Shown here: positions 34,417-43,902 of the stretch, piece after piece
Layout of the letters: the number at the start of each line of letters is the position of its first letter
Position numbering within the stretch: position 1 is the stretch's first letter
Assembly (NCBI RefSeq): GCF_009707955.1
Contig: NZ_WMDQ01000005.1
Span: 248,001-312,000 of the forward strand
Reading direction: 5' to 3'
Length of the DNA: 64,000 bases
Source: Flavobacterium sp. LC2016-13
GTDB lineage: Bacteria > Bacteroidota > Bacteroidia > Flavobacteriales > Flavobacteriaceae
The notes under the pieces: model-generated
What the model was told of the DNA's origin: nothing
The model's input: the letters and a program-made list of their open reading frames with translations, nothing else
The model's database searches: none
Translations under genes and position numbers: made by a program

Positions 34417-37032
34417 TTATGGAGTTTTGGGGGCTATGTAAACTTCAAGATTTTTTTTGATTTGAACAACTTTATAATTGTCGCTTGAAATAATAATTGC
34501 AGGTTGTGAGATTTTAAATCTTTTATCCTCTTTTAAAACACCCGCAACATCATTTGCATAAGCTTCTGATTGTACACCATGTATAACAACAAAACTTTGG
34601 GTTTTATTATACTTGTCTAAAGAAGTTTTAAGTCTTTGATAATTCTCTACAGCTAAAAATTTCTTGATTGATTCTTCTATAACCTTTGCTGATTTCGCAT
34701 CGTCATGAGGAATCGGGTAAATAATTTTCCAGCTCTTACTGTCAACTGTTGTAAAATCAAGTTTTTCTAAACCTGGTACTTGTTTCTCCAGAATTTCACG
34801 TGCATTTTTTCCTTCTTCCGTATTTGGATAATTATCTGCAACTGCTTCAAGACCTTTTTTATAGGCACTCAAGCCTTCTACTTTTCCTAAAGTATTTGCT
34901 TTCAATAATTCATATTTAGAAACAATTTCTTCTCCTGAATATTGGTTGATCAAATTATCGATATTATTTAAGACAACATCAAATTGTTCTTCCTGATACA
35001 ATTTAAACCATTTTTGATATTCTTTGTCCGGTGATGCTACATCAGCTTCATTCGTATTATTTAATATTTGGGCATATCTTGAATTTGGATATGTTCCCAG
35101 AATATTTGCTTTTACAACTTCGGCTTTAGCCGGATTTGTAATTTGATAAATTTTATACAAGTTATACATTGCCGGTAAAACGAATTTTTCTTCCGGATTG
35201 TTTTTTAATAACTGTTCCAGCTTATCACTTGCTAAATTGTATTCTTTAAATTTTTCTTTATAAATTAAGCCTAATTGATAATAAGCAAAGTTGCGTTCTT
35301 TACCAATACTATCCATTGCAACTTGTGTTGTTGGAAGTTGTTTCTCGTAAAATTCTGTTGTGTATTTTTCTACAACAATAGAATCTTTTAAGACATTGGC
35401 ATCATCTTTATTATTATTTATGGTATCATTTAACGCGGCATTATTAGCAGATTTTACTCCGGCCAATCTCCAGTTTCCAACTAAAGCTCTGTTGCCCCAC
35501 ATTTTTTTGAATTGCAGTTTTCCGTAAGCAACTGTTGTTGGATTGTAAAAATAAAAAGTACTTGCTGAACTATTTCCGCTTGGAGGAACAATTCCGCCTG
35601 CTACCGGATCGCCTGGCTTTCCTAATGAATTAGGATTTACAGCAGTTGGACCATTGTCTGAATTTGTATTGCGTTCTATGTTCGCCAGTTTTTCCTTTTG
35701 CTTTTCTTCTAAAATACGTTTGGCTTCATCTTTCTTTTTCAGCTCTGCAATATAAGTTTCAAAATACGTTTTTCTATCAGGATCTGGTAAACCTTTTACT
35801 TTAATGATACTATCATTACGTTTTGCAATTGCTTCGTATTTTATAACGTCGTCAAGATTTTTTCGGTTTTTTTCGATAAGAGCAAACTCTCTGGTTTTTG
35901 GATCTAATTTTACCAATGTACTATCGTAATATTTTGCAGCCATTGTATAATCTGTATTTTTAAAATACATGTCACCAATATTTCTATAGGTAGAAGCTAC
36001 TAAATAATTGTCTTTAGATTTTCTGGCTAATGATTTATTATAGAATGTTAATGCATTATCCTGTTGTTTCTTTTTATCATAAAAAACACCTATTTCATAT
36101 AAAAGAACATCATAATAAGGTCTGTTTTCACGGTCTTTAACTAGCTTATTATACGTCTTTAAAAATATAGTGTCATTTCCATTTTCATAATCATACATTT
36201 GTGCTTTTTTAGCATAAGCATGCATCATATATTTTCTGTCAGCTTTACGATTCATGTGAATTACACCATCGTAAAAATAGGTTGCACTGTCTTTTTTTCC
36301 AACTTCCTGATACATCTGCCCAAGAATAAAACGGTATCGGGCTTTGTCCTCATTTATTCTGGAAAATTCTTCAGCAATTCTAAGCTTTGCTACTGCACTG
36401 TCTCTTTCCTCTAAATTTAAAAAAGCTTCAGCCAACAAAGCATTAGCATTTGAAAATGTTTGCTTATTTAAGTCGGTTTTCCTTAAAAGTAAATTGATAT
36501 TTTTAACCACAATACCATCATTTCCTAAACGCATATTTGTTTTTTCGCGCCAGATTTTTGCGGTGTATATATTACTGCTGTTTGGGTATTTATATAGAAT
36601 ATAATTGAATGCTTCTAATGCCGGAATAAATCGCTGATCGTAGTATCTGGCTTTTCCAAGCATTAAATAAGCTTCATCAATTTGGTAGTTTTTTTCTCTT
36701 CCGCCAATATTCATTGAGTGCTTCTGAATCGCTTTTGTTGCTTTCGTTTCAGCTTTTTCAAAATCCGCATTTTTGGTTTTATTATCGTCAGGAAAACTTT
36801 CATCAAACTGCATTTTTTCAATAGGAAGCAGCTTCCAGAAATTGTCCTGATCATTAGCTTTGATAGATTGTAAACCTTTATCTAAGCCAATGCCGCCGTT
36901 GTACAAAATATTATATTTTGTACTTAAAGCATGAGAATTTCTCGATAAAAAAGTGTTTTTTTTGGTAGAACAAGCTATCAAAAGGAATAAAAACACCAGA
37001 GCAAAACCATATTTAATTGTAGTCTTTTTCAA
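34417..37032 (-). CDS. sprE: SprE gliding motility / type IX secretion TPR lipoprotein
   Basis: An 871-residue protein with a lipoprotein signal ending LLIAC (Cys21), a long TPR region (about residues 110-400, then again 560-730) and a C-terminal domain. Length, composition and the STKKNTFLSRNSHALSTKYN start agree with SprE of Flavobacterium johnsoniae, the PorW homologue needed for gliding and T9SS secretion. The start codon is TTG; no in-frame ATG lies close by. Bactofilin, AtpZ and DUF6168 genes follow. Confidence 0.85.
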   Translation of the reverse strand: MKKTTIKYGFALVFLFLLIACSTKKNTFLSRNSHALSTKYNILYNGGIGLDKGLQSIKANDQDNFWKLLPIEKMQFDESFPDDNKTKNADFEKAETKATKAIQKHSMNIGGREKNYQIDEAYLMLGKARYYDQRFIPALEAFNYILYKYPNSSNIYTAKIWREKTNMRLGNDGIVVKNINLLLRKTDLNKQTFSNANALLAEAFLNLEERDSAVAKLRIAEEFSRINEDKARYRFILGQMYQEVGKKDSATYFYDGVIHMNRKADRKYMMHAYAKKAQMYDYENGNDTIFLKTYNKLVKDRENRPYYDVLLYEIGVFYDKKKQQDNALTFYNKSLARKSKDNYLVASTYRNIGDMYFKNTDYTMAAKYYDSTLVKLDPKTREFALIEKNRKNLDDVIKYEAIAKRNDSIIKVKGLPDPDRKTYFETYIAELKKKDEAKRILEEKQKEKLANIERNTNSDNGPTAVNPNSLGKPGDPVAGGIVPPSGNSSASTFYFYNPTTVAYGKLQFKKMWGNRALVGNWRLAGVKSANNAALNDTINNNKDDANVLKDSIVVEKYTTEFYEKQLPTTQVAMDSIGKERNFAYYQLGLIYKEKFKEYNLASDKLEQLLKNNPEEKFVLPAMYNLYKIYQITNPAKAEVVKANILGTYPNSRYAQILNNTNEADVASPDKEYQKWFKLYQEEQFDVVLNNIDNLINQYSGEEIVSKYELLKANTLGKVEGLSAYKKGLEAVADNYPNTEEGKNAREILEKQVPGLEKLDFTTVDSKSWKIIYPIPHDDAKSAKVIEESIKKFLAVENYQRLKTSLDKYNKTQSFVVIHGVQSEAYANDVAGVLKEDKRFKISQPAIIISSDNYKVVQIKKNLEVYIAPKTP

Positions 37033-37122
37033 TAGAAAAGAGTTTAAATCATTTAACTTCTAAAAATGATTTTTAGTATAATGACGCGTAAAAATACGCT
37101 TCTTTTTTGTAATAACTAAAAC

Positions 37123-37818
37123 TTAAACCGCAAAAAAAGATTCAAGTTCTTGTAAGGTTTCTTCTGATGTTTCAATATCTTTTACAATTTCACCTTTATT
37201 AAGCGCTACAATTCGATCGCAAACTTCTACAGTATGTTGCAAATCATGACTGGAAACCAGTACTGTAACATTTGGATTTTGGGCTAACTCTTTTATGATT
37301 TTTTTTAATCGGCTAACTGTTGTCGGATCTAAATTGGCAAAAGGTTCATCTAAAATAACCACTTCCGGATTGCCGATAAGTGTGGCAATAATTCCCACTT
37401 TCTTCTGATTTCCTTTAGATAAATCGCGTAAATATTTTTTGTTGTTCAAAATTTCACCATTAAAAAATTCTTCATGTTGTGCTAATAAAGCATCAATATC
37501 TGCTTTGTTCTGATGGCGCAAATCTCCAATAAAATAAAAATATTCTTCCGGAGTTAAATATCCAATCAGAAAACTTTCATCTAAAAAAGAACCTGTAAAA
37601 GATTTCCAGTTTTCATTTGTGTTTACCTGAATATTATTGCTTGTAATATTTCCTGTCGAAGGCTGAATCAAATCTAAAAGCAAACTGAAAAAAGTTGTTT
37701 TTCCTGCTCCGTTATTCCCCACCAATCCGAAACTTTGCCCTTTTGGAATTTCAAGGGTATTGATATTTAAAACTGTAGTTCCGTTATATATTTTTGAAAG
37801 CTGATTTACTTGTATCAT
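37123..37818 (-). CDS. ABC transporter ATP-binding protein
   Basis: A 231-residue ATPase with Walker A GNNGAGKTT, signature LSKGNQKKVGI and Walker B VVILDEPFANLDP, the LSKGN form being frequent in exporter/ABC-2 type ATPases. The permease gene upstream (DUF5687, 56 bases) is the obvious partner. Confidence 0.9.
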   Translation of the reverse strand: MIQVNQLSKIYNGTTVLNINTLEIPKGQSFGLVGNNGAGKTTFFSLLLDLIQPSTGNITSNNIQVNTNENWKSFTGSFLDESFLIGYLTPEEYFYFIGDLRHQNKADIDALLAQHEEFFNGEILNNKKYLRDLSKGNQKKVGIIATLIGNPEVVILDEPFANLDPTTVSRLKKIIKELAQNPNVTVLVSSHDLQHTVEVCDRIVALNKGEIVKDIETSEETLQELESFFAV

Positions 37819-37874
37819 TTTTATACGTTTAATTGTTGATTTGGTTAATCGTTAATTTGGTTTCTCTGTGTGGT

Positions 37875-39335
37875 TTAATTTTTCTGTTTGTAAGCACTTA
37901 TTGTACTGTATTTTTCGACTTTATATCTTTTTTCAATTAATGAAAAAACAGCATTTCTAAATATGAATCCCAAGACTCCGGCTCCGGCGACTAAAAGTAA
38001 TCCAAGTGTTTTATTTCCTAAATAAAGTCCAATTCCGTATAATGCCAGTGGCAATAATATTTTTGGAAGCGTTAATAACATCGCGCTTACATTAAAAGCT
38101 TTTTTGTCTCCAAAAGCTCCGCTTGCAGAACTTAAATCGATTGGTGTTTTTGTAAATGCTCCGCCTAAAAGTACTAAGTGTGAGTTTACTCCAATATTAT
38201 AAATTGCGCCAACAACAATGGTTAGGTAAATTTTCCATCCAAAAAAAAGATAAAACGATGCAATTATTGTTGAGATAATAGTAGCAATAACAATCAACCA
38301 CCATTTTGAAGTAATATAGCCTCGATACGGAATATTTTGTGTCATCATTAATTGGTAATATGAACTATCCCAACTTGGTACAAACTGACCAAAGACAAAT
38401 AGAAATCCGCCGGAAACAAATATTCCCGCAAAAATATGCATTACTGCAGGTTGACTTGTATTTCCAAAAAAGATGAATCCGTAAAACAAAAAGAAAACAC
38501 TCATAACTATAGTCGTTTTCGATCTCTTGTTTCTTCTGATTAGTTTGATATCATTTTTAAGAAAGGTTCCTAAAGTTCCAAATTGATTCAGCCAGGAAAG
38601 ATTTTCGGTTGTAGCAATATCTTCTTTTTTAGAAAGTCCGGCATCTAAAAAAAGATTGTTTTTGAAATACTTAAATGTAAATTGATACAATCCCAATAAC
38701 ACCAAAACGGGAATTAAAAACAGTCCTTTTGCCTCATAAAATCCCTGAAAAAACGGAGTTGTATAAATTGTAATATCAAATACCTTGTAATATTGTGCTG
38801 CACCCAAAGCAATCGCTAATACAATAAACGCAACAAATAATTTGTCGATATTACTTAGAATAATATTTAAAAAATTGTTGATGTAGATTATTGAAAAAAT
38901 TGCCAAAAGCCAAAAAATGATTCCCACAATATCATATCCTTCTATTGCCAATACAATCGAAAAAGGCAGAAAGAAAAGAGCATGAACCCAATTGAAAAAG
39001 GATAAAGCGGTTTTTCCTAAGGAGAAATGAACTATGGTTGGTTTTTTAAAAGGAAGCACCAATAAAGGTTTAATATTTAGTACCGGAATTGCCTGCATCA
39101 ATAATCGAACAACTAAATCAAACAAAAAATAATAGATTAAAAATTTGTTGATAGTAACTAAAGGTTCAAGATTCAATTTTCTTAATATGTAAAATGCGCC
39201 AACTCCAGCTCCTATAAAAAGTACAGAAAAATAGATCATTACAAAACCTATTAAAATTTTCATAGCGAGATTTGCACCAAATGATGCAGATCTGGTAAAG
39301 GCTTTCCATTCAAGATAAATAAACTTTTTAATCAT
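37875..39335 (-). CDS. DUF5687 family ABC permease
   Basis: A 486-residue protein with about twelve hydrophobic segments and the opening IKKFIYLEWKAFTRSASFG. It matches what I remember of DUF5687, a Bacteroidota ABC-2-like permease. With the downstream ATPase it forms an exporter of unknown substrate. The frame extends to 39371, but a promoter element overlaps that start, so ATG 39335 is chosen. Confidence 0.82.
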   Translation of the reverse strand: MIKKFIYLEWKAFTRSASFGANLAMKILIGFVMIYFSVLFIGAGVGAFYILRKLNLEPLVTINKFLIYYFLFDLVVRLLMQAIPVLNIKPLLVLPFKKPTIVHFSLGKTALSFFNWVHALFFLPFSIVLAIEGYDIVGIIFWLLAIFSIIYINNFLNIILSNIDKLFVAFIVLAIALGAAQYYKVFDITIYTTPFFQGFYEAKGLFLIPVLVLLGLYQFTFKYFKNNLFLDAGLSKKEDIATTENLSWLNQFGTLGTFLKNDIKLIRRNKRSKTTIVMSVFFLFYGFIFFGNTSQPAVMHIFAGIFVSGGFLFVFGQFVPSWDSSYYQLMMTQNIPYRGYITSKWWLIVIATIISTIIASFYLFFGWKIYLTIVVGAIYNIGVNSHLVLLGGAFTKTPIDLSSASGAFGDKKAFNVSAMLLTLPKILLPLALYGIGLYLGNKTLGLLLVAGAGVLGFIFRNAVFSLIEKRYKVEKYSTISAYKQKN

Positions 39336-39368
39336 GGTTGTTTGGTTTTTAGTTTTGTAGTAAGAGAT

Positions 39369-39376
39369 CAAATGTA
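39369..39376 (-). promoter_or_regulatory. -7 element of the DUF5687/ABC operon
   Basis: TACATTTG on the minus strand matches TAnnTTTG, 33 bases before ATG 39335 and overlapping the longer possible start at 39371. Confidence 0.55.
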
Positions 39377-39439
39377 AGAAAACGTTACAAAAAAAGTTAA
39401 AAATAATATTTTAGTGCCTGTCATTTAATCTCCGTTTGC

Positions 39440-39447
39440 TACTTTTG
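39440..39447 (+). promoter_or_regulatory. -7 element of the ferredoxin-reductase-like gene
   Basis: TACTTTTG matches TAnnTTTG, 16 bases before the ATG at 39464. Confidence 0.6.
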
Positions 39448-39463
39448 CATAAAATATACAATC

Positions 39464-40516
39464 ATGCCTTCATTTTTAAAACTTATAATTAAAGAGGTAA
39501 AACGCGAAACTGCCGATGCCGTTTCTGTTCTTTTTAATGTTCCTGAAGAACTAAAATCAGATTATAAATTTATAGCTGGACAATACATCAATTTAAAGTT
39601 AACACTTGATAATCAAGAAATTCGTCGTGCCTATTCGATTTGTTCAGCACCGGAAAGTGGTGAATTACGAATTGCGGTAAAAGCGGTAAAAAACGGACTT
39701 TTTTCTCAGTTTGCTAATACAAAATTAAAAGCGGGAGATGTTCTTGAAGTAGGACAACCGGAAGGGAAATTTACTTTTGAGCCTGAGGCTGAAAGACAAA
39801 GAAATTATGCTGCTTTTGTTGCCGGAAGCGGGATTACTCCTGTTCTTTCTATTATAAAATCTGTTTTAAAAGGGGAACCAAAAAGTTCATTTGTATTGGT
39901 TTACGGAAACAGAACTCCTGAGGCAACTATTTTTCATCAGGAACTACACGATTTGCAATTGCAATATGTAGGTCGTTTTTTCGTGCATTATGTATATAGT
40001 CAGGCTAAAGCTGAAAATGCTTTGTTTGGCAGAATCGAAAAATCAGCAGTGAATTTTGTGTTGAATAACAAACACAAAGAATTACAGTTTGATAAATTTT
40101 ATTTGTGCGGACCGGAAGAAATGATCAATACTGTTTCCGGAATTTTGAAGGAGAAAAATGTAAAAGAATCTGCTATTAAGTTTGAGCTTTTTACTTCTTC
40201 ATCTCAGGAACATGAAATTAAAACTTCACTAGAAGGACATACAAAAATCACGGTTTTGGTTGATGATGATGAAGTTTCTTTCGAAATGTCTCAAAAACAA
40301 ACTATTCTTGATGCAGCGCTAAAACAAGGAATTGACGCTCCGTATTCTTGTCAGGGCGGAATTTGCAGCAGCTGTTTAGCTCGTGTAACTTCTGGAACTG
40401 CAGAAATGACTAAAAATTCTATTTTGACAGATAAAGAAATCGCATCAGGCTTGATTTTAACTTGTCAGGCGCACCCAACATCAGAGTCTATTTATGTAGA
40501 TTATGATGATGTTTAG
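39464..40516 (+). CDS. PaaE-like FAD/2Fe-2S oxidoreductase
   Basis: A 350-residue protein with an FAD domain (RRAYSICSAP near residue 60), an NAD(P) domain (AGSGITPVLS near 120, LCGPEEMI near 215) and a C-terminal plant-type 2Fe-2S ferredoxin (cysteines in CQGGICSSCLA near 295-305 and a later LTCQ). This order is that of PaaE/HmpA-type reductases, which pass electrons from NADPH to an oxygenase or other acceptor. No oxygenase gene is adjacent, so the partner is unknown. A strong terminator follows. Confidence 0.9.
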   Translation: MPSFLKLIIKEVKRETADAVSVLFNVPEELKSDYKFIAGQYINLKLTLDNQEIRRAYSICSAPESGELRIAVKAVKNGLFSQFANTKLKAGDVLEVGQPEGKFTFEPEAERQRNYAAFVAGSGITPVLSIIKSVLKGEPKSSFVLVYGNRTPEATIFHQELHDLQLQYVGRFFVHYVYSQAKAENALFGRIEKSAVNFVLNNKHKELQFDKFYLCGPEEMINTVSGILKEKNVKESAIKFELFTSSSQEHEIKTSLEGHTKITVLVDDDEVSFEMSQKQTILDAALKQGIDAPYSCQGGICSSCLARVTSGTAEMTKNSILTDKEIASGLILTCQAHPTSESIYVDYDDV

Positions 40517-40534
40517 TTGTTGAAATTCTAAAAT

Positions 40535-40582
40535 AAAAAATTCCAAATTCCAGCTTTATAATTGGGATTTGGAATTTTTTTT
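40535..40582 (+). terminator. Intrinsic terminator after the reductase gene
   Basis: The left arm AAAAAATTCCAAATTCC (40535-40551) pairs with the right arm GGATTTGGAATTTTTT (around 40565-40580), with one bulge, and a T-run follows. Confidence 0.8.
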
Positions 40583-40627
40583 GTTTGTTTATTATTCTTA
40601 ATCTTTGTCTAAATTGGAATTTTATTT

Positions 40628-40936
40628 ATGAAATCAGTACGAGACATTTTTAAAAGTAAAGAATATCTTCTTAATGAACCTGAAGTTGAAAAGCTTGTAG
40701 AATATTGTGAAGAATTGCAGGATGAAATTGTAGACTTTAAATTTCAGAAAACCAGCAATAAAGAGCTCGCCATGCTGGATATGCTCAAAGAAGTCATAAA
40801 AGGATGTAACGCGATTGAAAAGGAACAAATGGAACATGAAAGATTTGGTTATGAAGCACCTGATTATCAATCTACTATATCAAACCTTAAAAATTATATT
40901 CATAGCAGATGCCGCGAAGAAAAAATTTGGTTATAA
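40628..40936 (+). CDS. Conserved hypothetical small helical protein
   Basis: A 102-residue charged, probably all-helical protein without signal or membrane segment; not recognised. It contains KLVEYCEELQDEIVDFKF and ends with CREEKIWL. It stands alone after the reductase terminator. Codon use is like its neighbours, which supports a real gene. Confidence 0.65.
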   Translation: MKSVRDIFKSKEYLLNEPEVEKLVEYCEELQDEIVDFKFQKTSNKELAMLDMLKEVIKGCNAIEKEQMEHERFGYEAPDYQSTISNLKNYIHSRCREEKIWL

Positions 40937-41049
40937 TTTGAATTACAATAAAAACAAATTTTTATTAAAATATTGCTGAATATTTATTATATTAGAGGTG
41001 AAATTATAGTAATCGCAATCTCATCGTCTTCTGTAGGTTTGTAGCTAAA

Positions 41050-41057
41050 TAAATTTG
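41050..41057 (+). promoter_or_regulatory. -7 element before the 137-residue membrane protein gene
   Basis: TAAATTTG matches TAnnTTTG, 23 bases upstream of the ATG at 41081. No clear -33 element. Confidence 0.45.
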
Positions 41058-41080
41058 TCAACGTTTAAACATTAAATATT

Positions 41081-41494
41081 ATGGCAATGCATCACTTCCT
41101 CCGTTTATCATTTATAGTACTTTTTGTAATAACAGCTTCATTTTGCGTTTATTATATAATTAAAAAGCAACGAAATAAAAAAGGGCCCAAATTACTTACT
41201 GAAGAAAAGTATAACGCAACAATGATTGGGAAAATGACTGAAGTAACAGCTTCTGATCAAAGTATTTTTAATATATGGCCTTATATCAGTAAACTAAAAG
41301 CTGCTAAAATACTATCACACAAAATTAAAGAGTCGCAATTAGTTCATAAAATCTACAGAAATTCAACTGACGATTTTGAGCATATTTTGCTGTCTACAGA
41401 AAAAGAAGATCGTTTTGTTGTAATTGTTGCTAACAGAAATAAAAAGAAAACAATTGGATATTTTCTCCATGATTCAAATGGATTATATGCTTAA
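41081..41494 (+). CDS. Hypothetical single-pass membrane protein
   Basis: A 137-residue protein with one N-terminal membrane helix (about residues 6-28) and a basic, soluble remainder with a beta-rich end (HILLSTEKEDRFVVIVANRN). Not recognised. Its 3' end overlaps the convergent GT9 gene by 12 bases. Confidence 0.6.
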   Translation: MAMHHFLRLSFIVLFVITASFCVYYIIKKQRNKKGPKLLTEEKYNATMIGKMTEVTASDQSIFNIWPYISKLKAAKILSHKIKESQLVHKIYRNSTDDFEHILLSTEKEDRFVVIVANRNKKKTIGYFLHDSNGLYA

Positions 41495-42529
41495 TTGTAT
41501 TTTCTGAACTATTTCGTTTGGAGATATACTTCGCATCGCATCTTCATATCCTTCTACAATTTTATTTCCATAAACTGAAGTTGGAATTTTTGGATATTGA
41601 TTTCTATCTGAAGTTAAGGCATTTTCTAAACTTTGATTGAATGGCAAAAATCCTGCGTAAGGATGTGTCGCGCCCCAAAGCGTAATTACTTTTACGCCTA
41701 GCATTGCTGCAATATGCGCATTTCCGGAATCCATAGAAAGCATAACATTAAGATTACTGATTAATTGTAATTCCTGCTGAAATTTAATTTTACCAGCCAT
41801 ATTAATTACATTTTCAAAAGGTTTTGAAACTGAATCTAAAATTTCGATTTCTTTTTTTCCTCCTCCAAAAAGTAAAATTTTATGCGATGAATTCTCTGCT
41901 AATTTTGCAATAACTTCTGTCATTAAATCTATTGGATAAACTTTAGAATCATATTGCGCAAAAGGAGCAATTCCAATCAATTTTTGATTTTCATTTCCAA
42001 TGATTTCTAAAATATCGGAACTTAAAATTGCTTTTTCAGGAAATGTCGGATTCGATAAATTTAAAGGAAAACCAAGTTCTTCAAACACTTTTGCATGTCT
42101 TTCGAACATTGTTGGCAATTGTTTAAAAATTTTATTTTCGGCCTGGGTTAATTCTTTTTTACCTTCTCTTCCTTTATCAACTGTAGCTCTTTTTTTTCCG
42201 CTTAAAGCGAAAAGCAAACTCACAATTTTAGATCTTAAAACATTATGAAGATCTGCAAAAGCATCGATTTTGAGTTGTTTCACATCTTGAAATAATCTCA
42301 AAAGTCCTTTAAAACCTTTGTGACGCTCTTTTTCATCAAAAGCAAAAAATTCAAGATTCGGAATTCCGTCAAAAAATGGCTTAAAAAAAGGACGTGAAAT
42401 TACCGTCAATTTAACCTCCGGATACTGTTTTACAAAAGCACGTAAAACAGGAACCGTCATGGCGACATCTCCCATTGCAGAAAGTCTCATGACGGCTATA
42501 TGCTTAATTTTATTGGACAATTTTGCCAA
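41483..42529 (-). CDS. Glycosyltransferase family 9 (heptosyltransferase-like)
   Basis: A 348-residue GT-B enzyme. The opening HIAVMRLSAMGDVAMT is the typical first strand and glycine loop of GT9, and FGGGKKE plus SMDSGNAHIAAMLG are typical of its C-terminal nucleotide-sugar site. GT9 proteins add heptose or related sugars to lipopolysaccharide cores. The start is TTG at 42529, immediately after the DUF4254 gene, so both are cotranscribed. Confidence 0.85.
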   Translation of the reverse strand: MAKLSNKIKHIAVMRLSAMGDVAMTVPVLRAFVKQYPEVKLTVISRPFFKPFFDGIPNLEFFAFDEKERHKGFKGLLRLFQDVKQLKIDAFADLHNVLRSKIVSLLFALSGKKRATVDKGREGKKELTQAENKIFKQLPTMFERHAKVFEELGFPLNLSNPTFPEKAILSSDILEIIGNENQKLIGIAPFAQYDSKVYPIDLMTEVIAKLAENSSHKILLFGGGKKEIEILDSVSKPFENVINMAGKIKFQQELQLISNLNVMLSMDSGNAHIAAMLGVKVITLWGATHPYAGFLPFNQSLENALTSDRNQYPKIPTSVYGNKIVEGYEDAMRSISPNEIVQKIQLSI

Positions 42530-43135
42530 TTATTTTTTGTTTTGATATAAAACAGGATTCAAATCATCGTCGTTGTACATTTTCATTTGTTTGTACACTT
42601 TCATGAATTTTTCTCCTTTTTCAATGTCTGTAAGTAAATCATCAATTGCAGTTGATAAATCGCTTCTTTGTTCTAAAAGAATATTTAATTTTTCCTGACA
42701 TTTATCTCTATGCTCTTGCGAAGCCTCTGCACGAGTAGCTTCTTCTTGCATGTGATAAATTTTCAAAGCCAAAATAGACAATCTGTCAAAAGCCCAAGCA
42801 GGACTTTCAGAATTGATTTTTGCTCCGTCTTTTGCTTTTACATCGCTGTATTTTTGCAAAAAGTAGCTGTCAATATATTCAACCATATCTGTACGTTCCT
42901 GGTTAGACGCATCGATTCTTCTTTTTAAAGTTAAAGCTGCTACAGGATCAATTTGCGGATCACGAATAATATCTTCAAAATGCCATTGAACAGTGTCAAT
43001 CCAATTTTTTAAATATAGTAAGTGTTCGAATTTATCTTTTGGATACGGATTGCTTATAGGTTGGTCAACATTATCAAATTGATGATAATCTTTGATGCTT
43101 TGTTCGAAAACAGAATATGCTAATTTTGAAAACAT
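42530..43135 (-). CDS. DUF4254 domain protein
   Basis: A 201-residue soluble helical protein with the segment VAALTLKRRIDASNQERTDMVE, matching my memory of DUF4254. The function is unknown. Its coupling with a GT9 gene, common in Bacteroidota, hints at a role in lipopolysaccharide core synthesis (inference). Confidence 0.8.
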   Translation of the reverse strand: MFSKLAYSVFEQSIKDYHQFDNVDQPISNPYPKDKFEHLLYLKNWIDTVQWHFEDIIRDPQIDPVAALTLKRRIDASNQERTDMVEYIDSYFLQKYSDVKAKDGAKINSESPAWAFDRLSILALKIYHMQEEATRAEASQEHRDKCQEKLNILLEQRSDLSTAIDDLLTDIEKGEKFMKVYKQMKMYNDDDLNPVLYQNKK

Positions 43136-43155
43136 GTCTTTATTTTTTATTGATA

Positions 43156-43163
43156 CAAAGATA
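43156..43163 (-). promoter_or_regulatory. -7 element of the DUF4254-GT9 operon
   Basis: TATCTTTG on the minus strand matches TAnnTTTG, 20 bases before the DUF4254 ATG. Confidence 0.55.
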
Positions 43164-43248
43164 CTTTTTATACTTTTATAGTGCGAAAAAATTGCTTAAT
43201 TTTTCATTTACAATGTTTCGTGTATATTAACAATTCTAAAATTTCATT

Positions 43249-43902
43249 ATGAAAATTCATTATATCTCTGAAAATAATAGCGTATTGAATCATTTTTTAG
43301 GTCAAATCAGAAATATAAATGTTCAGGGCGACAGCATGCGGTTTCGAAAAAATATAGAACGAATTGGCGAAATTATGGCGTATGAACTAAGTAAAGATTT
43401 GTCGTATAAAAATGTCGAAATCCAGACTCCGCTAGGAATCAAAAAAACAACCGAAATAAACGACGATTTAGTTTTATGTTCGATTTTAAGAGCAGGATTA
43501 CCGCTTCATAATGGTTTTTTGAATTATTTTGATCATGCGGAAAACAGTTTTGTTTCGGCTTGCAGACATCATCCAAATAACGATGATGAATTTGAAATTT
43601 TAGTCGAATATCAAGCTCTTTCAAACATAAACAATAAAACGGTTTTGCTTCTTGATCCAATGTTGGCAACAGGCCAATCTATAGTAGCGGTTCACGAAAA
43701 ACTAGTTCAGAATGCTACTCCAAACGAAATTCATATTGTAGTTGTTATCGCTGCTCCGGAAGGAATTGCACATCTTGACAAGCATCTTCCAGAAAATTGC
43801 CATTTATGGGTTGCTTCTTTAGACGAGAAATTAAATGAGAAAAACTACATCGTGCCCGGGCTTGGCGATGCCGGCGATCTTGCCTACGGAAGTAAATTAT
43901 AA
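43249..43902 (+). CDS. upp: Uracil phosphoribosyltransferase
   Basis: A 217-residue PRTase that makes UMP from uracil and PRPP. The PRPP loop VLLLDPMLATGQS and the C-terminal uracil-binding stretch GLGDAGDLAYGS are intact. The 3' end overlaps the convergent DUF6427 gene by 6 bases. Confidence 0.93.
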   Translation: MKIHYISENNSVLNHFLGQIRNINVQGDSMRFRKNIERIGEIMAYELSKDLSYKNVEIQTPLGIKKTTEINDDLVLCSILRAGLPLHNGFLNYFDHAENSFVSACRHHPNNDDEFEILVEYQALSNINNKTVLLLDPMLATGQSIVAVHEKLVQNATPNEIHIVVVIAAPEGIAHLDKHLPENCHLWVASLDEKLNEKNYIVPGLGDAGDLAYGSKL

